Below are positions 35,724-46,057 of a stretch of DNA of 64,000 nucleotides, in pieces (within the stretch, counting starts at the first letter, position 1; each line of letters opens with the position of its first letter). A model generated the notes under the pieces. It was not told the origin of the DNA, ran no database searches, and saw only the letters and a list, made by a program, of their open reading frames with translations. The translations under genes and the position numbers were made by a program. Source of the DNA: Bacillota bacterium (lineage in GTDB: Bacteria > Bacillota > Clostridia > Acetivibrionales > DTU013); contig JAEZRE010000020.1 in assembly GCA_023412915.1 (NCBI GenBank), forward strand, positions 186,001-250,000, given 5' to 3'.

Positions 35724-37388
35724 ATGGCGGATTCGAATGATAAGATAAAAGTGGTAGTCGGACAGGGCCAGGCAATATTGATCGACAAGGGAAAGACTCT
35801 GCACGAGCTGGCAGAGGGCTATGCCGGCAGGTACGATACGCCGGTTATCGCGGCGAAGGTCGACAATGACATCAGAGAACTGAGCTACGTATTGAACCGC
35901 GACTGCAGCGTCAGATTCATGGATCTTACCGACGAAGACGGAATGAGGATTTACAGGCGCAGCCTTTATTTCATATTAATGAAGGCGGTGTACGACCTTT
36001 TCCCGAACAGGCGAGTCATTATAAGCCATGCGATAAGCAGGGGACTGTTTTGTGAAATAAGGGGAGACAAGGCGCTGGAGCCGTCGGAGGTCGAGCGCGT
36101 CGAAGAACGGATGCGAAAAATAGTTTCGTTGGCGATCCCGTTCAAAAAACGCGAGATACCACTTTCTGAGGCCGAGGCGCTGTTTGCGTCGACCGGAAGA
36201 ATGGACAGGTATCACACTGTCGAGCACAGGAACAAGAAACTGGTTACCATATACGACTGCGATGGTCTGGACGATTACTTTTACGGGTACATGGCGCCGG
36301 ACACCGGGTATATCAAGGTCTTCGGCCTTAGGTACCACGAAGGAGGACTGATCATAAGCTTTCCCGACAAGACCTCGCCGTTTACGCTGCCTGTGTATGA
36401 GGAACAGCAGAAGCTTTTCAACATACACCTCGAATTCAAGAAGTGGGGAAGGATACTCGAAGTCGAGAATGTCGGCGCGCTCAACGATCTGATAAAAGCG
36501 GGAAGGTCCACCGAGATCATAAGGATATCCGAGGCACTGCATGAGAAGAAGCTCGCGAGTATCGCGGACACCATCTCGAACAGCGGCAAAAAGCGTATAG
36601 TGCTTATTTCCGGGCCGTCCTCCTCGGGGAAGACTACTTTTGCGCAAAGACTGTCAATACAGCTCAGGGTAAACGGCTTAAAGCCCGTGACCATATCGCT
36701 CGACGACTATTTTGTGAACCGTGAGGACACACCGAAGGACGAATCGGGCGATTACGATTTTGAAGCGCTTGAGGCAATCGACGTCAAATTGTTCAACAGG
36801 CAGCTGAGAGAGCTGATCGAAGGGCGTGAGGTCGAGCTGCCCATATTCAATTTCACAAAGGGGTCGAGGGAGCCGGTCGGCAAAAAAATGCGGATCGACG
36901 ACAATAACATCCTCGTGATCGAAGGCATACACGGGCTCAACGAGAAGCTCACGTCCGAGATACCAAAGGAGCAGAAATTCAAAATATACGTAAGCGCTCT
37001 GACTTCTATGAATATAGACGACCATAACAGGATCCCGGCGACCGACAACAGGATCATAAGGCGCATCGTAAGGGATCATCAGTTCAGGGGCAGCAACGCG
37101 CTAAATACCATAAAAAGATGGCCATCGGTCAGACGTGGCGAGGAAAGGAATATTTTCCCGTTCCAGGAGAGCGCGGACGTGATGTTCAATTCGGCGCTGA
37201 TGTACGAGCTCAGCGTACTGAAGACCCTGGCCGAACCTCTTCTCAACGAGGTGAACAACACGGCGGAGGAATATTCCGAAGCCAACAGGCTGATTGAGTT
37301 CCTGAGCTACTTCCTGCCGATAGACCCGAAGGACGTGCCCGCGAACTCGATTATCAGGGAGTTCCTCGGGGGTAGCTGCTTTTATTAG
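35724..37388 (+). CDS. Nucleoside kinase with TGS and ThrRS-like N-terminal domains
   Basis: 554 residues. TGS domain (about 8-70), a ThrRS second-additional-domain-like segment (about 75-240; HTVEHRN kept), then a uridine-kinase/phosphoribulokinase domain with P-loop SGPSSSGKTTFAQR (about 293-306) and DDYFVNREDTP. This fused architecture is common in Firmicutes and annotated as nucleoside kinase; the role of the synthetase-like part is unclear. GGGGGAG precedes ATG 35724. Confidence 0.9.
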   Translation: MADSNDKIKVVVGQGQAILIDKGKTLHELAEGYAGRYDTPVIAAKVDNDIRELSYVLNRDCSVRFMDLTDEDGMRIYRRSLYFILMKAVYDLFPNRRVIISHAISRGLFCEIRGDKALEPSEVERVEERMRKIVSLAIPFKKREIPLSEAEALFASTGRMDRYHTVEHRNKKLVTIYDCDGLDDYFYGYMAPDTGYIKVFGLRYHEGGLIISFPDKTSPFTLPVYEEQQKLFNIHLEFKKWGRILEVENVGALNDLIKAGRSTEIIRISEALHEKKLASIADTISNSGKKRIVLISGPSSSGKTTFAQRLSIQLRVNGLKPVTISLDDYFVNREDTPKDESGDYDFEALEAIDVKLFNRQLRELIEGREVELPIFNFTKGSREPVGKKMRIDDNNILVIEGIHGLNEKLTSEIPKEQKFKIYVSALTSMNIDDHNRIPATDNRIIRRIVRDHQFRGSNALNTIKRWPSVRRGEERNIFPFQESADVMFNSALMYELSVLKTLAEPLLNEVNNTAEEYSEANRLIEFLSYFLPIDPKDVPANSIIREFLGGSCFY

Positions 37389-37407
37389 GAAATAAGTCTT
37401 ACAGACG

Positions 37408-37458
37408 ACAAGCTCCGAAACGCACCCGACGGCCGGGATACGTTCCGGAGCTTGTTTA
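37408..37458. terminator. Bidirectional terminator between nucleoside kinase and DUF1540 genes
   Basis: ACAAGCTCCG (37408-37417) pairs with CGGAGCTTGT (37446-37455), extended by AACG/CGTT. It lies between two converging genes. The T tract is weak on either strand. Confidence 0.65.
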
Positions 37459-37493
37459 TGCCATAACTGTATGCCTGCAGAAATTACCTGTTA

Positions 37494-37670
37494 TCAGCCC
37501 GTAAAGCTGGGGTGGAAGGTAGCGCAGTCCGTCTGTTCGGACGAAGTGGAATTCCTCGGTTCGACCTGTATCTGCTGTGCGCTGCAGTGATCGCCCTTCA
37601 TATAGTAATAACACGTATTGACGGAACACTTGATGCCATCGTTCGGTTTATCCATTTTATTTGCCTGCAT
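37494..37670 (-). CDS. DUF1540 cysteine-rich small protein
   Basis: 58 residues from ATG 37670, behind AAAGGAGG. The pattern IKCSVNTCYYY...HCSAQQIQVEP...TDCATF matches the DUF1540 domain: four Cys, likely a small metal-binding fold, common in Clostridia and Bacilli. Function unknown. A plus-strand frame covers the same bases but has no ribosome site or recognisable product. Confidence 0.88.
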   Translation of the reverse strand: MQANKMDKPNDGIKCSVNTCYYYMKGDHCSAQQIQVEPRNSTSSEQTDCATFHPSFTG

Positions 37671-37847
37671 TTTTCAGCCTCCTTTTGTTTTGGAGGAAAG
37701 CTGCGTCTTAAAGGCGCCGAGCTTTCTCCCTTATATTCATTTTCACTTCATATATAGTATTGTCTTTTCACAAAGCATTTATGATTCATTAAAAATAATA
37801 TCAGCTTATTTAGGACCTAAAAATTTAGGAAATAGATTTGTGATATA

Positions 37848-37876
37848 TTGCATAAACTACTAAAAAATATTATACT
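37848..37876 (+). promoter_or_regulatory. Promoter of the xylBRA genes
   Basis: TTGCAT (37848-37853), a 17-base A/T-rich spacer and TATACT (37871-37876), 42 bases before xylB. The operator-like palindrome begins at the end of the -10 box. Confidence 0.8.
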
Positions 37877-37897
37877 TTTTAATATAATATTAAAAAG
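37875..37897 (+). promoter_or_regulatory. Candidate XylR (ROK) operator
   Basis: A perfect 23-base palindrome: 11-base arms CTTTTTAATAT and ATATTAAAAAG around one A. It covers the expected transcription start of xylB. The ROK repressor encoded next to xylB is the obvious candidate to bind. A shorter palindrome, CCTAAA-AA-TTTAGG, lies upstream at about 37816-37829. Binding is inferred. Confidence 0.55.
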
Positions 37898-37917
37898 TCT
37901 GTTTTGGAGGTTTGCAT

Positions 37918-39468
37918 ATGGCATATTTATTAGGTATCGATATCGGCACTTCAGGCACGAAAACAGTTTTGTTCGACGAACTGGGAAATACAATCGCCAG
38001 CGCGCTCGAAGAATATCCCCTTTATCAGCCCAATATCGGCTGGGCGGAACAGGATCCTGAGGACTGGTGGCAGGCCACTGTCGCGGGTATCAGCAAGGTA
38101 ATCTCGAAAAGTGGAAAAAAACCTGAGGAAATCAGCGGCGTTGGGCTTTCAGGCCAGATGCACGGTCTGGTAATGCTCGACAAGGACGGGAAAGTGCTCA
38201 GACGTTCGATCATCTGGTGCGATCAGAGGACTACTGCCGAATGCGCACAGATCACTTCACTGGTCGGCGCGGAAAGGCTGATCGAAATAACCGCGAATCC
38301 TGCGCTTGTCGGTTTCACGGCATCGAAGATCATGTGGGTCAAGAACAACGAGCCCGCAATATTTGAAAAGACTGCAAAGATCTTACTACCCAAGGATTAT
38401 GTCAGGTATAAGCTCACAGGCGAATATGCCACGGAAGTATCGGACGCCAGCGGTATGCAGCTGATGGATATTCCGGGCAGGTGCTGGAGCGGCGAGGTGA
38501 TGTCCAAGCTCGGCATAGACAGGAGCCAGGTTGGTGAGCTTTACGAATCGCAGGAAGTAAGCGGCAGGGTAAACAGCATGGCAGCTTCACTGACAGGCCT
38601 GCGCGAGGGAACTCCTGTGGTGGGCGGCGGCGGAGACCAGGCTGCAGGCGCGGTAGGCAACGGTATCGTCAAGCCGGGCATAGTATCCTCCACGATAGGT
38701 ACATCCGGCGTTGTGTTTGCATATCTCGATAAAATCAGCATAGATCCCAAGGGCAGGGTGCAGACATTCTGCCATGCGGTTCCGAATACCTGGCACGTCA
38801 TGGGTGTTACGCAGGGAGCCGGCTTCTCCCTTAAGTGGTTCAGGGATAACTTCTGCAGGACCGAAATGAATACGGCGGAGCAAATGGACGTCGATCCATA
38901 TGTCTTGATGGACCAGGAAGCTGAAAAAGTGCGCCCCGGAAGCAACGGACTCATCTACCTTCCGTACCTTATCGGCGAGAGGACGCCTCATCTGGACGCT
39001 GATGCAAAGGGCGTATTCTTCGGCCTTTCAACTGTCCACAAGAGAAGGGATCTCATACGTTCCGTAATGGAAGGCGTTGTTTACAGCCTCAGGGACTGTA
39101 TGGAAATCATCAAGGGCATGGGTGTCGATATCAATGAAGTAAGGGCTTCGGGCGGCGGCGGAAAGAGCAAGCTGTGGAAGCAGATGCAGGCCGACGTATT
39201 CGGCACTCCGATGGCCACAATAAATTCAAGCGAAGGACCCGCACTCGGCGTAGCGCTGCTGGCCGGCGTCGGAACCGGAATTTACCGTAGCGTCGCAGAA
39301 GCATGCGATACGGCTATCAAGGTCAAAAACATACAGCAGCCCGATATGGCATTGCACGACAAATATTCGAAATTCTACAGCCTGTACGGCCAGCTGTACA
39401 GATCACTGAAAAAGGATTACAAGGATCTTGCCGACATAATGAAGAGCGTTTATGAGGAAGGCGTATGA
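37918..39468 (+). CDS. xylB: Xylulokinase
   Basis: 516 residues from ATG 37918, six bases after GGAGGT. FGGY-family sugar kinase phosphorylating D-xylulose. Motifs: LGIDIGTSGTKTVLFD (phosphate loop), GLSGQMHGLVMLD (xylulose contact), and GGGGKSKLWKQMQADVFG (C-terminal FGGY signature). First gene of xylB-xylR; its stop overlaps the regulator start. Confidence 0.96.
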   Translation: MAYLLGIDIGTSGTKTVLFDELGNTIASALEEYPLYQPNIGWAEQDPEDWWQATVAGISKVISKSGKKPEEISGVGLSGQMHGLVMLDKDGKVLRRSIIWCDQRTTAECAQITSLVGAERLIEITANPALVGFTASKIMWVKNNEPAIFEKTAKILLPKDYVRYKLTGEYATEVSDASGMQLMDIPGRCWSGEVMSKLGIDRSQVGELYESQEVSGRVNSMAASLTGLREGTPVVGGGGDQAAGAVGNGIVKPGIVSSTIGTSGVVFAYLDKISIDPKGRVQTFCHAVPNTWHVMGVTQGAGFSLKWFRDNFCRTEMNTAEQMDVDPYVLMDQEAEKVRPGSNGLIYLPYLIGERTPHLDADAKGVFFGLSTVHKRRDLIRSVMEGVVYSLRDCMEIIKGMGVDINEVRASGGGGKSKLWKQMQADVFGTPMATINSSEGPALGVALLAGVGTGIYRSVAEACDTAIKVKNIQQPDMALHDKYSKFYSLYGQLYRSLKKDYKDLADIMKSVYEEGV

Positions 39469-40664
39469 CAAAAAGCAGGACCGGGAACAGCAAGTTTCTC
39501 AAAGCTTACAACGAGACAGGCATTCTTGACATCATCCGTATGAAACAAGCTGTTTCCCGGGCCGACCTCTCAAAGGAAACGGGGCTGTCGCCGACGGCGA
39601 CGGGAGCTATTGTATCCGCTCTCATGGAAAAGGGTTATATACATGAAACCGGCACGGGGGAGTCAAGAGGCGGAAGAAAGCCCGTACTGCTTGAACTGAA
39701 AGCAGACTCTTACTTTTCGGTCGGCATCGACGTAGATGTGGACAGCGTTCTGTTCGTACTGATGGATATCACAGGCAAAGTCGTGCATGAAAGGACGGCC
39801 GCTTTGGCGGTAAACACTCCCGAGGCGGCTGTGGAGGCGGTTGCCGCCGGAATAGGCGACATCTCGGAGAGCTTTTCGATCGACCGGGGGAGACTGCTGG
39901 GCATAGGCATATCAGTCCCCGGTATGGTAGACGCAGTATCTCACAAGATCGTGCTTGCGCCGAACCTCGGCTGGGAGGACGTCGATCTCTGTGGCATGCT
40001 GAAGGATAGGCTTGGTTTACCTGCCTACATCGAAAATGAAGCCATGGCTTCCGCTATCTGCGAGAACTGGGTAGGCGCCTGTCAGGGCGCCAGTAACTTT
40101 GTCTGCGTAAACATTAAGTCAGGCATCGGCGCCGGCATATTCACCGGCGGAAGGTTATACAGGGGCACGGGCGGCAGCGCGGGCGAAGTCGGGCATATAG
40201 TAGTCGACGAAAACGGTCCCAGATGCGGCTGCGGCAATTACGGCTGCCTTGAGACCATAGCTTCGACCGTCAGGATAGTCGATAAAGCCAGACGAATGGT
40301 CAGGCAGGGCGTCGTCTCCAAATTGAACGACGTAGGAGACGCAGATGAAATATCGCTCGAGCAAATAGCCAATGCCGCTAGGCAAGGGGACGAGGCTGCA
40401 AGGAGCTTGCTTAACGAAGCTGCAAGATATCTCGGTATAGCGCTTTCGAACCTGGTCAACACGCTGAATCCTTCGAGGATCGTTCTGGGTAAGGATTTCG
40501 TGGTATATGGAGACCTGGTTATGGATATTCTTAGAAACGTTATCGACACCAAGGCGCTTAAAAGACCTGCATCGAACGTGGAGATCATGGCCACCGAAAT
40601 CGGGGAGCGCGCGTCCACGCTAGGAGCGGCTATAATACCGCTGAAAATGCTTTTCGGGAAGTAG
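39465..40664 (+). CDS. xylR: ROK-family transcriptional regulator (XylR-like)
   Basis: 399 residues. N-terminal winged helix (about 10-75; SRADLSKETGLSPTATGAIV) and ROK sugar-binding domain with CGCGNYGCLE zinc motif and EVGHI His. ROK repressors of this layout release DNA when sugar binds; between xylB and xylA this is most likely xylose. Overlaps xylB by four bases. A 23-base palindrome upstream of xylB is a candidate site. Confidence 0.9.
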   Translation: MTKSRTGNSKFLKAYNETGILDIIRMKQAVSRADLSKETGLSPTATGAIVSALMEKGYIHETGTGESRGGRKPVLLELKADSYFSVGIDVDVDSVLFVLMDITGKVVHERTAALAVNTPEAAVEAVAAGIGDISESFSIDRGRLLGIGISVPGMVDAVSHKIVLAPNLGWEDVDLCGMLKDRLGLPAYIENEAMASAICENWVGACQGASNFVCVNIKSGIGAGIFTGGRLYRGTGGSAGEVGHIVVDENGPRCGCGNYGCLETIASTVRIVDKARRMVRQGVVSKLNDVGDADEISLEQIANAARQGDEAARSLLNEAARYLGIALSNLVNTLNPSRIVLGKDFVVYGDLVMDILRNVIDTKALKRPASNVEIMATEIGERASTLGAAIIPLKMLFGK

Positions 40665-40777
40665 GAGTATAAATTACCCGGAAACTGATGATGACTATAT
40701 CTAAGAAAAGCGACATATTTAAATTGGTACATTCAAGCTATAACTAATAACAAAAATGATAATGGAGGTAAAAAACA

Positions 40778-42097
<1,320 letters not shown>

Positions 42098-42111
42098 TGG
42101 ACAGCTGATTT

Positions 42112-42183
42112 GAAACGCAGGGACGGTTCTTTGGTTTCGTTTTTGCTCTTTAAAACGAAACCAAAGAACCGTCCCTGTGTTTC
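42112..42183. repeat. Full palindromic dispersed repeat after xylA
   Basis: A 72-base inverted repeat: the arm GAAACGCAGGGACGGTTC plus TTTGGTTTCG is repeated in reverse as CGAAACCAAAGAACCG plus TCCCTGTGTTTC around a short T/A loop. Single arms of the same element occur at 31131 and 51880. REP-like; it may also act as a two-way terminator. Confidence 0.85.
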
Positions 42184-42217
42184 GAGGAATATTACTACTA
42201 AAACTTGAAAGGAAACG

Positions 42218-42679
42218 ATGAACATGGAAAATGTAATGGGAACAAACGTAGTCACGCAGATAGGCATACTTGTAAACAACATCGACGAGGCGGCCCAGGC
42301 ATACGCGGAGCTGCTGGGAGTTGAAAAGCCGGAGATACGTATGACCGCCGAGCCGGATATCTCCAAGACCGAATATATGGGCAAGCCCACCGCCGCCCGT
42401 ACCAAGCAGGCATTTTTCAAAGTTGGCTCCGATGTGGAAATAGAGCTGCTTGAGCCGGATCATGAACCGAGCACCTGGCGCCACGACCTTGACAAGTATG
42501 GCGAGGGCGTGCACCATATCGCTTTCAAGATAGACGGAATGGAGAAGGTTGTAAAAGCGCTCGGACATAAAGGCTATAAGGAGATACAGAAAGGCCAGTG
42601 GAAGGGCGGACGCTATTCCTACCTTGATGCGGAAGACAAACTGAAGCTCGTACTGGAGCTTTTGGAATTCGATAAATAA
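42218..42679 (+). CDS. VOC-fold (glyoxalase/methylmalonyl-CoA-epimerase-like) protein
   Basis: 153 residues, two beta-alpha-beta3 VOC modules. It begins with TQIGILVNNIDEAAQAYAELLG and has EGVHHIAFKI, matching the metal-His pattern of VOC proteins, and a closing Glu near VLELLEF. Family members isomerise, epimerise or cleave diverse substrates; the neighbouring Gfo/Idh oxidoreductase suggests a sugar derivative. AAAGGA upstream. Confidence 0.85.
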   Translation: MNMENVMGTNVVTQIGILVNNIDEAAQAYAELLGVEKPEIRMTAEPDISKTEYMGKPTAARTKQAFFKVGSDVEIELLEPDHEPSTWRHDLDKYGEGVHHIAFKIDGMEKVVKALGHKGYKEIQKGQWKGGRYSYLDAEDKLKLVLELLEFDK

Positions 42680-42739
42680 ACGCTTATTTGAAGCCGTGTC
42701 AAAGAGAAGCCGTTTAGGAAAGGAACAGAGGTGTATCGA

Positions 42740-43912
42740 ATGAGGAAAGTAAAAATCGGCATTATAGGCTGTGGAGTGATCAGCAACACTTACATCAAAA
42801 ATATCCAGGCATTTTTCCCATGGCTTGAGATCACAGCCTGTGCAAACCGTAATTTCGAAAAGGCGCGCCTGACTGCCGAACAATACTCTATTCCCAAGGC
42901 TTGCTCGATAGAGGAGCTTCTGAGGGATGAAGAAATTGAAATAGTGCTTAACCTTACGACGCCTGCGGCGCATACGGAAATAAACAGGATGGCGTTGATG
43001 GCCGGGAAGCATGTATTTTGCGAAAAGCCTCTTGCAATGAGCCTGGAGGAAGCTGACGATATTGTGAAGCTGGCCGGACAGAAGGGCCTTATGCTCGGCT
43101 GTGCGCCTGAAACGTTCATGGGCGCCGGACTCCAGACCTGCAGGAAGGTGATAGACGACGGCTGGATCGGCAGGCCGATAGCTGCTACTGCCAACATGAT
43201 CTCTTTCGGTACCGAGACCTGGCACGCTTCGCCTGAATTTTACTACAAAAAAGGCGCAGGCCCGATGCTCGACATGGGACCGTACTACATCACGGCGCTG
43301 GTATCACTGCTTGGTCCCGTGGCTAAGACTGCCTGCTTCAGCAGCACAGGCAGGACCAGAAGAAAGATATACAGCAGCCCGCTGAGGGGTAGGGAGATAG
43401 AAGTGGAAGTACCTACGACCTATACGGGGATAATGGAATTTGAAAGCGGCGTACATGCCAATATAAACATGACTTTCGACGTATGGATGTCCAGCCTGCC
43501 CAAGCTGGAGATATACGGGACCGAGGGGACGCTGATAGTGCCCGATCCCAATATGAGCTCGGGCAAGGTCAAGATTTTCAGGCAGGAAAAGGTGTTGGAC
43601 GCCGTAAACAGCAAATTCTACAGCGAAAAGGATGCCAAGTCGTATTCGACCGATTATGAGAGCCTGCAGGAGATACCGCTTGTCTGCCAACAGCCACTCG
43701 ATTATTTCAGAGGGCTTGGAGTTTTGGATATGGCTTACGCGCTGGTCAATGGAAGACGGCACCGTGCTAACGAAGAACTTGCATATCATGTCACGGAGGC
43801 GTTGTTCAGCTTCGATACCGCGGCCGGAGAATCAACGGTATACAATATGAGGTCCACCTGCAGGAAGCCTGAGCCGGTACCCTGGGGACGCGCTTTCGGA
43901 GAACTGGATTAG
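42740..43912 (+). CDS. Gfo/Idh/MocA-family oxidoreductase
   Basis: 390 residues. N-terminal Rossmann domain with KIGIIGCGVISNTYIKN (NAD binding) and the family signature EKPLAMSLEEADDI (catalytic Lys in EKP), then the C-terminal alpha/beta domain; MLDMGPYYITAL carries the usual D-x-G-x-H-like segment with Tyr at the His place. ATG 42740 is preferred (AGAGGT upstream) over GTG 42731. It oxidises or reduces a sugar or cyclitol, unspecified. Last gene before a structured non-coding element. Confidence 0.9.
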   Translation: MRKVKIGIIGCGVISNTYIKNIQAFFPWLEITACANRNFEKARLTAEQYSIPKACSIEELLRDEEIEIVLNLTTPAAHTEINRMALMAGKHVFCEKPLAMSLEEADDIVKLAGQKGLMLGCAPETFMGAGLQTCRKVIDDGWIGRPIAATANMISFGTETWHASPEFYYKKGAGPMLDMGPYYITALVSLLGPVAKTACFSSTGRTRRKIYSSPLRGREIEVEVPTTYTGIMEFESGVHANINMTFDVWMSSLPKLEIYGTEGTLIVPDPNMSSGKVKIFRQEKVLDAVNSKFYSEKDAKSYSTDYESLQEIPLVCQQPLDYFRGLGVLDMAYALVNGRRHRANEELAYHVTEALFSFDTAAGESTVYNMRSTCRKPEPVPWGRAFGELD

Positions 43913-43934
43913 AACTTGAACAGCAGGTGCGTAT

Positions 43935-44206
43935 GGCGGGTTAAGCAAATTAAGTCAGCTTGTGCAGGAGCACTACAGGCTGTGAAGTATGGCGAAGGTG
44001 GAATGCGGTATCCGGGATATAAACCGACGGCACGGATGCCGTCGGCGTGCGATCGTGAGACATGGATGTCGAATGATCCACAAGAGCAAATGTGATGCGC
44101 CAATCAATAGATCAATCAAGGCATCACATTTGCTAGGCATTACAGCGAGTCGTGCTGTTACAGCCTGTTTGCGACGTAGCAGCCGCACTCATTTGCTTAA
44201 TTCGCC
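43935..44206 (+). other. Structured intergenic element with terminal inverted repeats and GGA-loop hairpins
   Basis: Between converging genes. Ends: 43935-43950 and 44191-44206 are inverted (14 of 16 match; TTAAGCAAAT core). Inside, ACAGGCTGT (43974 on) is inverted at 44158-44168. A 9-base stem with loop CGGA is at 44024-44045, a hairpin GACA-TGGA-TGTC within GATC arms at 44051-44078, and a perfect 14-base stem at 44085-44098/44121-44134. No convincing reading frame. It could be a MITE or a structured RNA; the GGA loops resemble CsrA-binding hairpins. Confidence 0.65.
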
Positions 44207-44232
44207 TTAAAACGGCTTATGATCCAATTGAA

Positions 44233-46035
44233 TTACAGTGGCAACTGCATGGTGAACTTCGTGCCTTTTCCAGGTTCGCTCTCAACCGATATATTTCCGT
44301 CATAGAGGTTCACTATATGCTTTACAATCGACAGCCCGAGGCCTGTGCCGCCCATGCTCCTTGATCTGCCCTTGTCCACGCGGTAGAACCGCTCGAATAT
44401 TCTGGATAAATGCTCTTCTTCTATGCCGATACCGGTATCCTCCACGGATAGGGTCAGGCTTCCCTCCGATTTGACTGCCTTTACGAGAACACTACCGTTT
44501 TCCTTATTGTACTTGATGGCATTTTCGATAAGGTTGATCAGCAGCTGTTTTATCCTGTTCCGATTGACTTTGACAATGATTTTGTTCGCGGCGTTGGATC
44601 TCAGTGTTACTCCCTTTTTATCAGCTTCAGGAGCGAGTATCGACAGTACTTCGGTAATTATGCCGGTCAGATCATGTTCTTCTATATTAGTATCACTTTT
44701 GGCGTTTTCTATCTCCGACAGCTGCAGTATGTCATTGATAAGCATCGTGAGCCTCTCGGCTTCTATGTCGATGATATCAAGAAACCGCGGAGCCACGGAA
44801 GTATCGTATATCGCGCCGTTCCTGAGCGTTTCGACGAAGCCCCTGATCGAGGTAAGGGGAGTCTTGAGCTCATGAGTAACGTTCGAAACGAATTCCGTAC
44901 GGATCTGCTCCAGTTTTTTCATTGCAGTTATGTCCTGTATGGTTATAATACTTCCGGCATTCGTTCCTGAGCTGTCCGCGGCCATAACCGGGCTCGAGTG
45001 CACATTGAAGATCCCGCTTTCAGGGGAACCGAGCATGAGCTCTTTTACCTGAGAAGTATTGCTGTCTACGGTTTTTTGCAGTATTTCGTTCAGCTGGTGG
45101 TTGCGGATCACTTCGACGAATCTTTTTCCTATTACGTTATCCTGCTTGATATCGAAGAATTTTATAGCTATCGAATTGATCAGCATTATCCTGAGATTTT
45201 GATCTACAGCGATAAAGCTGTACATAATACTGTTCAGAATAGCGTCGAATTTTATGTTTTTGTCTGTGAGATCCGTAACGGTGCCGTCCAGCTTTGCAGC
45301 CATATCATTGAAGGTGGCCGCTAGCTGTCCCAATTCGTCATGAGTTCTGACAGCGACCCTTTTAGAGTAATTGCCGCCTGAAATATCCCGGGCAGCCGAA
45401 GTCAGTTCGTTCAGAGGCCTGCTGATCCCCGATGCGAACCTGTATGCGAGAAGAGCCGTGAGCAGAAGGCCTGCAAGCATACCGGCAAGCGAGTAGAGCA
45501 ATATCTGAAGATCGATTTTCTTAAGCTGGCCAAGAGGTACGGAGACCCTGATTATCAGATCAGGCAGGGAAGAGGGGATCGCAATGTAAAGAAAGTCCAA
45601 TTTCAGCGTTCGGCTTGACCTTATATCTTCTCCTACCTTACCGGTTAAAGCCTGCTGCACTTCCTTCCTGCCCAGGTGATTTTCCATACTGCTGTAGTCT
45701 GTTTCCGATTCTCCAAGTACCTTTCCCTTTGCGTTGATAATGGTAATCCTGGGCCGGAAAGCGAACGGATCCTTATTACCGTCCGGATTGGCGGCTTTGG
45801 GAATGTTTGCGGAGAGTATGCTTGCATAATCCTTTGCCAGAGAGTCGTAATCCGGCTTTTCTCCGTCCCCGGACATTTGTACTATCTCATGGTCGTACAG
45901 TACGGCGACCGTCATTATGCGGTCCCTTACTTCATCCATGTACAGGTTGCGGGCGTGCTGCGTGGTAAATATGCCTGTTACGGACACCCCGACGATTATT
46001 AAAATAATAAAATAAAGTAACAGCTTTTTCCTCAT
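44233..46035 (-). CDS. phoR: Sensor histidine kinase, PhoR-like
   Basis: 600 residues. Membrane segments at about 5-25 and 168-190 around an extracellular domain, HAMP (about 190-245), PAS (about 255-360), HisKA with VTHELKTPLTSIRG and ATPase domain with NLIENAIKYN and GTGLGLSIVKHIV. Directly downstream of the regulator gene in the phosphate cluster, so it most likely senses phosphate status through PstB and PhoU. The WalK/ResE kinases share this layout, but the neighbours favour PhoR. Confidence 0.9.
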   Translation of the reverse strand: MRKKLLLYFIILIIVGVSVTGIFTTQHARNLYMDEVRDRIMTVAVLYDHEIVQMSGDGEKPDYDSLAKDYASILSANIPKAANPDGNKDPFAFRPRITIINAKGKVLGESETDYSSMENHLGRKEVQQALTGKVGEDIRSSRTLKLDFLYIAIPSSLPDLIIRVSVPLGQLKKIDLQILLYSLAGMLAGLLLTALLAYRFASGISRPLNELTSAARDISGGNYSKRVAVRTHDELGQLAATFNDMAAKLDGTVTDLTDKNIKFDAILNSIMYSFIAVDQNLRIMLINSIAIKFFDIKQDNVIGKRFVEVIRNHQLNEILQKTVDSNTSQVKELMLGSPESGIFNVHSSPVMAADSSGTNAGSIITIQDITAMKKLEQIRTEFVSNVTHELKTPLTSIRGFVETLRNGAIYDTSVAPRFLDIIDIEAERLTMLINDILQLSEIENAKSDTNIEEHDLTGIITEVLSILAPEADKKGVTLRSNAANKIIVKVNRNRIKQLLINLIENAIKYNKENGSVLVKAVKSEGSLTLSVEDTGIGIEEEHLSRIFERFYRVDKGRSRSMGGTGLGLSIVKHIVNLYDGNISVESEPGKGTKFTMQLPL

Positions 46036-46057
46036 TTGAACATGTAACCCCGGTCCT

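Noticed and set aside
37512..37757. Plus-strand frame opposite the DUF1540 gene
   Set aside because: The minus strand encodes a clear DUF1540 protein with a good ribosome site.
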